Source: Zeugodacus cucurbitae (lineage: Eukaryota; Arthropoda; Insecta; Diptera; Tephritidae). From it: a DNA stretch of 64,000 bases. A program made the translations under genes and the position numbers. Every line of letters begins with the position of its first letter. The stretch's first letter is position 1. Of the stretch, positions 49,129 through 62,300 are shown piece by piece. The stretch covers positions 38,372,001 to 38,436,000 of the forward strand of contig NC_071670.1 in assembly GCF_028554725.1 (NCBI RefSeq), read 5' to 3'. Under the pieces are notes generated by a model. That model was not told the origin of the DNA. It saw only the letters and a program-made list of their open reading frames with translations, and made no database searches.

Positions 49129-52100
49129 ATGGAGAAGCCGAAGGAATTGATCATTGAGCCAAAAGGCGAGCTGCGCTTTATAGGTAAGTGTGTGAACGCA
49201 CGGGTGAAAAAAAAATCTTTCAAGACATACGGCAAAAAGGCAAAACTATGGGAAATGGGCGCCGACACTTACGTCGCTGCATGTAAGAGGACTTTTGTCA
49301 GATAGTAATAGGAAAAGCGACGCCAACGCCGACGCTGACCACGAGTCACAGGGCAATTGGATGACGATAAATGTTTATTTTCAATGATAGGCATACATAA
49401 CTATAATTGTTATATTTATATACATATATATTTGTATATGCTGAAATATTTCTACGGGAATCAAAGTCTGAATTTAGACTTTAACAAATTTACATTGATT
49501 CAAAGTCAACATTCTCAGTTTTCATTGTGTGCCTGCATTCAATTAGTTTGAGAAAAATTGCCAATAATTGTTTTACTTCCAATTAGGTATACACCGCAGA
49601 CGTGTTGTAAATGTTTTTGCACTTACATTTAGTAAATTAATTTATCAACGATTTTGTTTTGTACTTTCTCTACGACATTTGGACTGAACTTAGTTGGATT
49701 TGCATATGACTTTTGTACTTGACAACTTGTAGTTATGCCAAAATGACCTATTTTCCAAAACAGTTGTCAAAAAGCTAAAAGTTTAAATTCTATTATCGTG
49801 GCCTATTTTCCAAAACAGTTGTCAAAAAGTTAAAAAATTTTAAAATGTATTATCGTTCTAATGAATCTGAAGAGTTGCTAAGCTTTGGACATCTTGAATG
49901 CCTTATCGTCGTTTCTTTGCCGGCTAATCGCATGATTCACGCATGAGTTAACAAATATACATATTTTGCTTAGCGAATGTGCTCTAATATTTTAGCAATA
50001 CTCGTATGTACGCAAATAACAAACACAGAGAAGTTCTTAGTACTTATGCAAACTTAACATTTTAGTTTTGCATTTTCTGTGTTCGGGCTTTGCAACTGAT
50101 CTGATGTTTTTAAAATTGGGCATCGTATAATGTTACCAAATTTCATTAAAATGATTGTAAGATTTGTTTCTAGATATGGTCTCAAGAATATATTTAAAAT
50201 TATTCAAATGTATATATTGAAAATTGTATCTGCCAATAAGGTTGCCATCTCATTGAATAGGTTTGAATGTGTGTTTATTGTTTTACTTACAATGTGAGAT
50301 TTGCCGGTTTTGATAATAATTATATGCAATCTGAATATTAGTCGACGGCAATTAATATTTCGATGTATGTGGTTGTGGTGCAATGCTTAAGTAAATAACA
50401 ATAACTGTAGCATTTCGCTGTTGGAAATGCGTCCCAAAAACATTATTTTGCTAAATTTTATTTATTTTTTCATGCCAACTTGCATGTATGTATACATATG
50501 TACATAATATTTCGAAACACAACAGAAAATGCTCATAACTAGAGATTTATTTATATGAAGTATTTGTTAGTTTGTATGTATTTTTTGAAATGTAGCCAAA
50601 AAATTAAAATTTGTACATATTTTACGTTATATGTACACGGCATATACCTTTGTGTATGTATTTAATGCAGATTATTTAATGGTCCCGGAAAGTCTATATG
50701 CTTTGATTTTTTCCTGAAGACAAAAGAAAGAAAGATGAAATATATAGTCCGGGAAAGTAATATATAATGTCTTGTACTGAATCCGTACTAATTTTTGTGT
50801 TGTGTACCGGAAATGAAGGTTTTAAATAGAAACTAATTTTTAGAGTAGCCGTTATATTAAATGATGGATATTAGAGCGTTTGCAGAAATATAGCATAATT
50901 ATGCCTTGCATTTAACATATTAGGTATTATTAACATTAACATATCGATATTTCAATGAAAAATCCTTCTTTTGAAATTCTATTAAAATAGCTTGTGAATA
51001 TAAATATAAAAAAAAAAATTATTTATTTAAGTATAGGCCGAATTCCGCGTTGGCATGTTGCTCTGTATCAGTACAAAAATAAATAATTCTATCTTTAACA
51101 AAATTTAGAACTTTAGGTCGTTGATTATGCCAATATTTATGTTAACGACAATTACGTTGACGTATGTACATGAGAGCATACATACACGTAAGCACAAGGA
51201 GTGTAATATTTTATCATCTATTGTAAATTTAAAATTCTTGCAATGCAACTAATTTCTGAAATCATTTCTACAGTATAGTATATGTCTATTTCATTTGTAC
51301 GACCACGATTTGGGTAAAAATCGATTTTTAATTTGTTTGTTGAAAACAATATAATCGTAACGTGAGGGTGTCAGGCGAACAGCAAGCAAATCTTAAACTT
51401 TGACTAACTAAACAACGAACTAAGCGCCGCACATCTGAATGTAGCAAGAATGGCGACGGAGCATGAAAATTTGTTGAATAATAAAGCACAACGACACCGC
51501 ATTTTGTACAACCAAAAATAAAAAAAAAAAACATTAGTCAAACGTCTCAAACGCATTCTGGCAAAATGACGCAATGAAAGCAATGTGAGCGTGTTGCTCA
51601 AATGTTCAGCTGTCGACAATAAACTGCACACAAATGTACATTTTCATATATGCATACTCATATATGGAATACGTAAACACAAGGACAGTGCGGATTTACG
51701 GTATATTTGGGGCTAAGGACCGACCGCATTAATACATAAATATATTTCTATCTACTTATGTATGTATATGTATAGTTATATGCTATTCAAAACAAGAAAT
51801 GCAAAAACAAATCATCTTTCTTACGAATAAATGAACTATTGCTTATACATCGCCGCCTTACTAAAACCATACATGTGCTACTACTTGCACTCAGTTTTTC
51901 AAACAATGTTTAGCAAAAACTACATATTTTACTACGACAATAGGCTTCTACTATGGCTAGTCTAAAATTACCGGCTTGACATTTGTTATAACAAACGTAA
52001 CGAATTCGTCGGTCCCAACGAGTGTATGAATTTGGCATTGTATCAATATATATTTAGGTATATGTATATTGCCACTTTCGTTTTTACAAAACGTTAAAGA

Positions 52101-55017
52101 GAGGCTACGTTTTCCTTGCGTATGTTGCTTACATGTATTTCTATATCTACATGTATATGTATGTGTATAACTAAAAGTAACTCACCCTTAACCATAAACT
52201 AACCACTAGCACCCACTACACAACAATTGTCTTTTGCTTATTGTTGCCGTAAACGCATACTCGCCAATAAGCTACTCGAATAGAGGACGAGTGCAAAGCC
52301 AATCGAAACATATCGCTACTTGTACACCTTGAACGAAATATAGACCTATAGATAAAATGAAAAAAAAAGAACAATAAGCAAAGAAAGCCAATGTTTATTT
52401 TTCTATTTCATTTCATTGTATGCGCCATCATGCCTTTTGTTTTGAATTTGTTTTGTGCTACCTGCTTTGAGCTTAAGTGTTCCAGCAGATAGGTGAAATG
52501 CCTTACTTAGATTATATTGTCATTTCTATACAAAACCTTATTTCATTACACTGCAGTATCCTTATTTATGCCGTCCGCGTAAAAATATATGTGAATTGGA
52601 TCAAGGAATGCATTTGAATTTTAAATTATCTTTGCATACAGCGTATTTCATTACGGGGGTTTACTTTTTCAATTTTATTTTTATACATTATTATATAGTA
52701 GGTGTAGTGTGGGTGGCTAACATATTTGAAACTCAAATTTTGATAACTACCAAATTCCCCAATTCAGCTTATCTATCGTTTTATCAGTGTTCTTTAGCAA
52801 TCCATCAAGATTAGGAAATGGCTAATGATTTGTGAGAAATCACTAATGGCATTTTGTCATTGTTGCAATTCTGTGCCAAGCGGCGACCGCTATGCTAAAT
52901 GCCATAGAGCTGAATATGAAAACAATGGTCTTCAACTCTGCCAACAATCCCTGCAAGTGATATTTATTAATTATTTTTTTTTACTGATATCAATTTCGTT
53001 TTGATTGGACCTGACCGTTACATGATTTGTAAAAAGAATTATTGATTTTCGAAGGAAACTTTTGTTTACACACCTTCCACTACCACGAAATATAATCTTT
53101 CAATTGCCCACATATCATATAAATTTAATGTTAAAAGCGCAAATTTACACATTCATATGCGCGTGAAGACCATTTGATAAGTTTAAAATAATTACACGTC
53201 GCTTTTGTGTAGCTACTATGGGAAATTGTTTGAATCGAAACCTTGGCATACTACAAACATGTGTACGCACACACTCATATACGCTGCAATCGATGCCATA
53301 TAAGCACAGCTGGAAATTACTGCCATTTTATTTTTCGTTATTGGCCCTGCTATTTCTTCCATAATCTAACAAAAATCTAAATTGCAGATTAATAATAGTT
53401 TCCCGAGCGTTTTTATTGCCATTTGGCAGGTGCTCAAATGTATGCAGTAAAGCCGTAGTAGTTTTCCATTTCATGATATTATAATGTTGGACAGTTTCTA
53501 GCTGCTTCATTTTGTTTTTAAAATGTAAAACAAAATTATTAGTTTCGCGTATCTGATAATTATCACATAAAAAAGCGCATAAAATACCTATGAAATTAGG
53601 GAAAATTGGCAGAGCAAAATGACAGTTCAATTTGCTGCGAAATTTGCAAAAAGGAAACAACCAAAATGACAACAGTTATGTGGATAGAAAATATTTATTA
53701 CTGTTTTTTTTTTGTGGGAGAGTAAACTTTAACCAAAATAATTTTGTCTGTCTAAATACATGTAAATAATTTTTGAATATTTTTAAAATATATAATTAAT
53801 ATGTATTTATTCACGATATTTATAATAATTTGTTTTATTTGCAGGTCCCTTCAGTCGTCCCGCTATCACGCTAATGAAAATAACCAATCCAACAGATAAT
53901 ATTATACTGTTCAAGATCAAAACAACCGCTCCAAAACGGTATTGTGTGCGTCCAAATTTCGGTTCACTCGAACCACACTCTAATGCCAAGATTGAAAGTA
54001 AGTCGTTGCTATCAAAATATAAAATGTATTTAGTTTAATATATTTTTCAAATAAATTTTCAGTTTGTTTACAACCATTTGTATATGATCCCAACGACAAA
54101 AATAAGCATAAGTTCATGGTTCAGAGTCTGGTTGTGCTCGATAACTCAGTTGAAGACTGGAATAAGTTGGTGAGTATATGTGGCAAAATTAACATTTTTC
54201 ATGTTTTCATGCAATTTGGACTTGCACGCTGACTGTTGTGATTATTGCACACATTTTCATTTTCTATTTTTTTTTTGTTTTTTGTTTAGTGGAAAGAGTC
54301 GGAGCCACACCAGTTGATGGATGTGAAATTGAGATGTGTCTTCGAGGTGCCAACTGTAACGTCAGCAGACAGCAGTGGTACTTCAGGTAGCATGCAATTA
54401 ACTAATTTACTCGCAAGTGTTCAAGTAATTAATGACAATTTTCTTACTTACAAATAGGCCTAAATGATATAGTAAAGGAGGCAACAGCAAAAACCATTGA
54501 GTCAGAAAATAAAGCAATTCCATTTCGTGAAGAGAAAGTAAGTTGCAGCCAAAGTAAATAATTTGAAATTACAAATATTTTAAATTGGTTTTTAACGCTT
54601 CAAGGTATCAAATGTGCAACCATCGGATCAACGTGAAGAGTTTTTGTCCGACCTTAGGCGGCTGCGTGAAGACAATGAGAAATTGCAAAGAGAGAAGCGT
54701 CATCTTACGGTAATTCATTAATGATTCTTTTTTATTTTATTTTTTTTTATAGATTTATAATGTATGTCTATAATGTATAATGTATGTCCAGATTTTTGCT
54801 GCCAGAAATATTAAATTTTTCAAAATATCCATAAATAATAAATATTAAATTATCTGTGTTTTAGGATGAAATCGTCAAAATACGGGATTCATATTCGAGA
54901 CCGGTGTACGATCAGGCCTATACACCTATACTGGGCGAGAAGCAAATTCCGGTGTTCTATATAGCGTTGTCGATTGTTGCGGCCATATTTGGCTTTCTGT
55001 TTGGCAAATATTTTTGA
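49129..55017 (+). CDS. Vap33: Vap33, VAMP-associated protein (MSP domain, tail-anchored), 7 coding exons
   Basis: Exons are 49129-49183, 53845-53997, 54063-54169, 54290-54386, 54458-54537, 54605-54709 and 54865-55017, joining in frame to 249 aa. VAP proteins sit in the ER membrane and tether it to other organelles by binding FFAT motifs. The MSP domain covers about residues 9-125, with PFSRP, FKIKTTAPKRYCVRPNFG, QPFVYDPNDKNKHKFMVQS and KLRCVFEVP. Pro55 in RYCVRP corresponds to human VAPB Pro56, mutated in ALS8. A short coiled coil follows (about 171-205: REEFLSDLRRLREDNEKLQR), then a C-terminal membrane anchor FYIALSIVAAIFGFLFGKYF. It is shorter than the Drosophila protein (about 269 aa), mainly in the linker after the MSP domain. 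The first intron is 4.66 kb; the others are short. Confidence 0.95.
49184..53844. other. Vap33 first intron (4.66 kb)
   Basis: Bounded by GTAAGT at 49184 and TTTGCAG before 53845. It is noncoding by eye. It contains an imperfect 55-bp tandem duplication at 49747-49856 and scattered TATGTATG runs. Open frames at 51328-51631 and 53328-53672 on the minus strand have no recognised domains. Confidence 0.7.
49747..49856. repeat. 55-bp imperfect tandem duplication in Vap33 intron 1
   Basis: Two adjacent units both start with CCTATTTTCCAAAACAGTTG, continue TCAAAAAG-TAAAA and end ATTATCGT. They differ at a handful of positions. Confidence 0.75.
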
Positions 55018-58000
55018 ATGCATACAACGCATACAAAACTCTGAAGTGCGGGCATGTTTATCAACAAAAAAAAAAAACAACATAAATTGAGAAACGGAGT
55101 CATACACAAACAGATGAACGAAGATAACGAAACTAAAAAAGAAACTTATATATAAAATCAAGCAACATTAAAAAAAAGTATAAATTAAAAAAAAAAAAAA
55201 AAACAAAAATTACAAAAGGAGGAAATGATCAAATGATTAAAGCTAAAAAAAACACAAGCAGAAAACAAAACCGATAAAAAATTAATGAAAATTGTTGAAA
55301 GTTTGTTTGAAATGCATGTAACCATACACATAAACGGACATAAGCAGACAAAACTTGTACGTAAAAACTTGAGAAAAAATCAGTTAAACTAAGGAACACT
55401 ATGATTTGCAATTAAAGGAACAAAACAAACGCGCTAAACAACAGTAAAAGTATCACATTTATAATGAAATAGCAAGCAAATATGTATTATAAAGCTCGGT
55501 GTAAGGTAGACAAACGAACGGTGACTGATCATATGCAGTAAGGAGGGCAAATTCAAAAACAAAATCTTTCAATTGTGTGTTTTTGTGTAAACGCTAGCAG
55601 AATACACTTTTTGTATAGCCACAGGGCACCGATTGAACGTTGGCACGGCATTTATTCATAACATTACATTATATAGCAACAAGTGAAAAGGATTAAACTG
55701 CAAAAAAAACAACAAAAACAAAAAAAAAATACAATTAAAAAGAGATGAATAATTAAAGAAGTAAAATATGCACTATAATGCGTTAGGTTTAATATTTTAT
55801 TGTATGTTTTTTGATCATGCTTGTATCATATACTAGTAGCAACAAAACGCTGTAGCAGGGTCTTTACTATTGAGACTATTAACTGAATAGAATAAAGAAG
55901 TACTAATTAATTTGCCTTGGCAGTTACGAATACGTTTACGCATATGAATACATTAATAGTAACATTAGAGCTATAACTAACAATGAATCACCGTTTAATT
56001 TGAGGGATTGAGCATTTTTTGTTTCGTTTTTAGTTTTCCTTTTATTTTTTTTGGAACATTTCTTAAGTTAACATGCATACATTCAAATATAAATAAACGA
56101 ATTAACCGTAATTTTCACAATATTGCACTTGAGCAAGTCAAATAAATGTGTGACATACATACATATAAATTGTATTGTATAATTTGTAGGCATGATTATT
56201 TTATTAATATGTTTTAATTATTATCCCCCATTTGCGCTCATTAAATTTTAATTTCATAAGGTTCACTTCACAACACACTTAATGCCGACCCCGAGAAAAG
56301 TAATAAATAGGCTTTCTAACCAAAACCTTCATTTGAACACTGTTAATTTTTTTGCACTTGGACTGCGTTTACTTGCTCTCCCATAGCTACATCTGTCATA
56401 GTATACAATAGTCCCATATCCTAAATAATTTCGACGCGCTATTTCGTGTAACTGTTTTGTTCTTAATTCTATTTAAAATAATTATATATTCAGTTTGTGT
56501 ACTTTGTCGTTAAAACAATGAAAATAATGCTTCGCTTACTTCGAATTATCGTTTAGCGTTGTTTTATATTTAATTCTCGTTTAATTTTATTATATATATG
56601 CTTTTGCCGAAATGTATGTGTGTATTTTTCTTGTGGTAATTTCTCACGTTTAAGTAAATAAATACATCATTTTAATTAAAAATCACAAATCTATTTATTT
56701 CACAGTTATTTTTTACTTTCATAAATAAGACGAAGAGTAAATATATTCGAAGACTCTTGAAATTATTTTATGAAACACTATTTTATAGTTTTACTTGCTC
56801 CAAAACATACATATGTATTACTGTTGTTAACAGCAGTTACATATTGTTTTAAATGAGCTATCAGAGGGAAGTACACATCTATATACAACAATCCAGCTGA
56901 AAATAAAAAAAAATAATATATTATTTATCAGTCAAAAATAAATAACATTTGGGAACATAAATTATACATACATACAGTATGCACAAATTCGAAATTTCGT
57001 GGGTAATATTAATATTTCATACTTTAGAGTAAATAGTTCTACAGTTTTAGCATTGCGCTATTTAACTCATACTGTTGTTTCCAACATTCAAAATCTGTTG
57101 TACCCAACATTATTTGTAAAACGTAGAATAAATAAAAATCTGTTATTTTGTTGCAGAGATAAAGAATCTCTGATCTGATATGATTTAGTCGTGCTTGATT
57201 TTAACAGCGACAATATTTTACAGATTTCTCGCCGTCTATATTGAGGACATTGAATTTCGGAGTCCTGCCGCAAATGTTCCCGCAATATTTAAACAATAAA
57301 TAAAAGCGCTAAAGTAAAATTGGTTATGCAAACAATGGATTTGGCATAATTCTTAACATTTCACTGAACTACAATGAATTCATAGCGAAACAAATCTCAT
57401 TTTGTTTTGCCGTGGCATACAGTTTGTTAAGGCAACACGAACATAACTTAACAAACAAATTGAAACTCTTAATTACTGCATTATTTAAATACATACTTCT
57501 ACATAAATATATAATAATTCAAGAAATAATTTAAATAATGAATGACGTATATAAATGTAATTTAAATGAAATATATAAAGCAAATGGTTTTCTTTAAATT
57601 GTTAATTAAAATGTAAGTGAAATATCATAAAGAGAAATATTAGAAAACTAAAAATCCAATTAATAAAAAAAAAAAACTAGAAACAAAAATCGCTTTGTTT
57701 TATAACCTGCTATTACAACAAACAATATAAAATAAAAAGTGAATAAAAACAAAAAGCAACAGCAGCTGCGCGTAAAAATGTAGATACGCTGTAATAATAT
57801 TAATATGTACGCTATAAAAACTTACATAAAAATGTTTCCGTAAAACTTTTTGAAACTATTATTTATTAAAATAAAACCATATTATCAAACTGAAACAAAA
57901 GAAAGAATACAAACCACACAAACAGATGAAATAAACCAATAGATAAAATAAACGAAAACCCGCGCAGAAACGAAAAATGCAAAAATTACCTTAAATATAT

Positions 58001-58062
58001 TATAATAAATGGAAAATTACAAAACAAGTGCTTTTATTTAATCTTTTTAAGGGTATTTATTA
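55018..58062. other. Vap33 3' UTR and downstream noncoding DNA
   Basis: Very A-rich sequence directly after the Vap33 stop. Candidate polyadenylation signals AATAAA occur near 55890, 56091, 56141 and 56656, so the 3' UTR could be 0.9-1.7 kb. Beyond that it is AT-rich without recognised genes. Confidence 0.5.
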
Positions 58063-58218
58063 ATAAGGTTAAATCCATAGGAGAAAGTTTCATAGTTTTA
58101 GATGTTGGGTGTCATTTGTTGCAGATGGCTATCAAGTTTGATAAGGTTAAATCCATAGGAGAAAGTTTCATAGTTTTAGATGTTGGGTGTCATTTGTTGC
58201 AGATGGCTATCAAGTTTG
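58063..58218. repeat. Perfect 78-bp tandem duplication
   Basis: Units 58063-58140 and 58141-58218 are identical. Each starts ATAAGGTTAAATCCATAGGA and ends GCAGATGGCTATCAAGTTTG. There is no coding content. Perfect identity means a very recent duplication, or an assembly artefact. Confidence 0.9.
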
Positions 58219-58309
58219 AAATATATCTTTATCATATCATTATAATATGTGGAGATAATGATCAGTTGAGTATTTTCGGAAATTTTCAAAAATAAAGAAG
58301 TCCCACAGG

Positions 58310-58540
58310 TTGTTGTAACGGCATAAAACATTCCTAAATAATTTTGAGGACTGTTGCCGATTTGACAGTTCTTGGCCGGCTCCGTTCCGGTTACATAGAA
58401 CCGACTGTCGTGAGAACGGATCCCACAGATCTCCCTGATCAGTTACCATTAGTTTTATCGTACAGATTTCCGTCCTTTTTGTTGTCGCAATTTCAAAGTG
58501 CTGTCTTTGATAATTTTTTTTCACTCGGAGAAGTCTGTCC
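58310..58540. repeat. Dispersed repeat fragment shared with 37858-37920
   Basis: It contains GCATAAAACATTCC, GGACTGTTGCCGATTTGACA, TTGGCCGGCTCCGTTCCGGT and TAGAACCGACTGTCGTG. I recall this composite from noncoding ends of fly retrotransposons, but the class is not determined. The open frames on both strands here are incidental. Confidence 0.6.
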
Positions 58541-59366
58541 TTAGGAAATATCTGTCATTAAATCAAATGTCAAATAGCGATCCCACTGTATATGTATAAC
58601 AAACAGCTTTCAACATGTAGTCGTTGTTGTACGCCATTTGATTCTCTATAACGAACACGCCTAATGTGTACAGGTATCAAATGAAAAAAATACTTGCAGT
58701 TGGGCATCACTCTCAGCTGTTTCTGTTGATAAGACTTTCGATTGCCAACTCGTATACTACATTAGTAACAACTTAATTCATTTCGGTTTCTAAATTATCC
58801 GTGAATTGGTCAACTCGCATCGAAATGTTTTGAAACGACAAGGAAATCAAAACACTCGCAAGTTAAAATACAAACCCAGTTGAAGAACTACAACTGATAT
58901 TCTACTTCTCCAATTACGCGAGTCACGTGCCTTAGAACCAAGTAGGATCCGAGCAGGTTGGTAGGAGCTATGAGCAACAAAAGTGTATATCTAATAATTA
59001 CATAGACTACAAGCACTTGGCATTAAAATATCTTAATTCCAACTTGTTCAAATATATGCGTATACCTACTTAGTAGCAGTGACGTTGGTGTGGTATGGTA
59101 CCTACAGGTTGTTTTTCTTTATTTTGCAGACATCAATATTAAGTTGTGTCGGTGTTTAATTACGAATCGGTTTGAAGAGACAAGGTAGCACAAGTTAATA
59201 ACGAAAAATCCAGTATATTAAAAGTGTTTTTAAACTGTGGAACGCATAACTCTTAAATTCTTCTAGCTGGTAATGTGATTAAATGCAATATATAGTAACA
59301 TTTAGAGTTAATGAATTGCTTTTTTATCATTTGCTCTTATAGATATATAGACAACAAATTGAAAAT
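58541..59366. promoter_or_regulatory. Upstream region and probable 5' UTR of glutathione synthetase
   Basis: A plausible splice acceptor (TTTGCTCTTATAG, ending at 59341-59342) just before the ATG exon suggests a 5' UTR intron, so the promoter lies further upstream. GTCACGTG at 58922-58929 is a perfect E-box of the bHLH-zip type. I saw no exact antioxidant response element (TGACNNNGC). No transcription start can be fixed. Confidence 0.4.
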
Positions 59367-62300
59367 ATGACGCCAACACCAGTACTTGAACCCTGCATAC
59401 CATTGCCCATTGAAGAACGTACATTGAACGATGTGACAGAAAAGGCGAAAGATTGGGCTATTATGCATGGTGCAGCCATGCGCTCCAAAACCAACTTCAG
59501 CGCGGATTCACTAAATGTAATTTGCAAGTCATTTCATTATACATATACGTATTGCATCTAGAAAGTAGTAGTTGTGAAATTCTAACACAAACTCCTTCAT
59601 TCGCTGAGTGACTGAATGAGTATGCAAATTCGCACGATAATATGAATAGATAAAATCCAGATTATTTTTAACGAAATTAGATAAGCGTAAAACATTATCA
59701 TATATAAATATTTTTTTATTTTTGTTGTTTTAGTTTACTTATTTAATTAACTTATTTACATATTTTATTTCACACACACACACGCATAGTTCGCACCGTT
59801 TATTTTGATGCCGTCATCTTTCCCGCGCAAAGAATTCGAAAAGGCTAAAAATTTGCAAACGATAATCAATCAATTGATGCATAATGTGGCGCATGATGAG
59901 GAATTTCTAACTACAACTCTGGCGGAAACCATAAAAGTGGATGAGTTCACTGCTAATTTGTTTAATGTTTACAAAAAAGTACTCGCTAATGGTTTTGGAC
60001 AGGTAAGAACATATTTATCCATCATTTGCATAATAACAAGAGTCACTCATAAATTGTTTGAATTCAACATCTATTTTAAATAATAATGAAAAATTGCATA
60101 AGGAACATTTAATCCCCACACTAACCCTTTTTGAAGGTATTTGTTACATATAAAAACAGAAATGAATTACAATTTATGCATATTCATATTATTTCCAATT
60201 AAGATTTGTTACCCTTATATATTGGTAGGGGGTTCAGGTTTAATTATTTCCAATCAATATCCTTCTGTTTGTGGTGTCAGCGCACAGTTTATTAGACAAG
60301 TTTTAAGCACAGAGTGGCTGTTGTATTAAGTTAGAAGTTTCTTTCGTGACGGAAGTGCTATAATTGACTTAATTAAGGTAAAATCAATCAAAAAAGGCCA
60401 TAAATATGAAGTTAATAATATTTGCGGGATGTTGATAGGCTAACACATTGTTATTAAATCTCTTATTATCTATTGATTGTTATCTAGGCAATAGCTAATC
60501 TTAATCTAATAATGAAAGTTTTTATTAGGAGTTTGTTCTCAAGCCATTTAATATAAGGCAAAATAAAGTGAAAGTAAACTATATAAATCATGGTACGCAA
60601 TTAGCTTGTGACTGTAGTTAAGTCATTGATTAGTGCAACAAACAGCACCGAAATCAATATGCTACTTTATTATATCAAAGGCAATAAACTAAATCATACG
60701 CGTCATATCCTCATTTCATTTTAATAAATTCCATGTTATCACACATTGACATACTATCCCCTGCCCACAACCAGTAGTGAATTAGTTAAATACATATGTG
60801 CATTGGTTAACTGAATTTATAGCTATTTGTTTACATATCACTTTTTTGTCTGCTGGTTTCTAATTGATTATTTCATTATTTGTTTATGTACATCTGAAAA
60901 CGCACGCTCATTGGCAAACGAATGAAACGAACGTAATGAAAATGTTATAAAACAAATATTTTACAAAAAAAAAAATAATTATTCATAAAAAAAAATTAAA
61001 AAAAAAAATACAAAAAATGTTTGCAATTTAAAATGCATCAAAATGAAACAATTACCTGAATATGTAGCCAATTTCGTTGGGCCTATTGCGCAGTGATTTG
61101 ATGTTGGAGACGAAATGTGCAAAATTGCTAGAACAAGAGAAACATACCCCGTGTGCCTACTGTTGCTGGAAACAAGTTGAAATTAACACTATAGCTTCTG
61201 GTTTTGGCCACTTAGGACCAGTAAGCAAAGATATACAAAGGTGCAACAAAATTCATTATTAATTTCATTTTATTTTTTCTACATATTTTAACTGTAGCAA
61301 ATAGTGTGTAGCCAAACAAATCGTTGATATTGCATACATATATTTAATTTAATTTGCTAGCTAAGAATAACCAAGAATTTGGTTGAAAGAAAGCTTATTT
61401 TGCGCAAAGCGTCTTATTTATTCTTTACTATGTACATACATACATACATACTGGTATTATGGCGTCATTTTACATTCAATATTATTTTACAACAAAAAAT
61501 GTTGAAAAATGAGCAGCACATGCTGGAATTATAGCGGTTTTTATTTACATAAGTATAATTCATTTAAGTTTTTGGTTTTTTATTATTTTATGGAGTTTTA
61601 ATTTTCTTTTATTGCAGTAGAATGTGTTGGTTTAGCATAAATGAATGCATGTTTTTAAATTATTTTCTTTCATTATTTTTTTATTTTTATTATTATTATT
61701 ATTTTTTTTTTAATTTTTTTTATTATTTATAATCTAAGTAAGATGTAGTTTAAAAAAGTATTTAAATTACATTGCTTAGAACTTTTGAAAAAAATTAAAC
61801 TTTGTAGTAATTTAGCAAAAAATATTAATTACAAAATCAAGTTAACGATTATAATATAGTAGGCGTGGTTGATAGCTAATTATTTATTTATCTTTCTATT
61901 ATACTTACGGTCTTCTATTTACCATTATGCTCTCTTAAAAATTTTGAAAATATTTATTTTTGAAAACTCAACTTATAAATAATTTCTCAAAAAGGATATT
62001 AAGAAATTAACAGAGGTGCCTGTCCGTACTGGTTGGAGGCAGCTTTTATATTCCATAGTAAAAAATATTAATTATAATTAAATACCAGTAGAATTTTATC
62101 GATTTATTTAATTATAACCTTACATAAACAAAGTATTTTTTTTATAGTTTTGGCAGTAATTAAAAAAAAAAAACTAATTTAAATAGTAAAATGTAAGAAT
62201 TTGCATTTTAAGTAATTTTATAACTATAAAATTGTTAATTTTAGTAATATGTGCCCGAACGCATGCGTTTTCAAATAGTTATATTTGTTAATTTGAATAT

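Noticed and set aside
53328..53672. 114-codon minus-strand frame within the Vap33 intron as a nested gene
   Set aside because: No recognisable domain, and AT-rich codon content like surrounding noncoding DNA.
58541..59366. Antioxidant response element upstream of glutathione synthetase
   Set aside because: The nearest sequence, around the E-box at 58922, reads TGACTCGCG on the minus strand and does not match TGACNNNGC.
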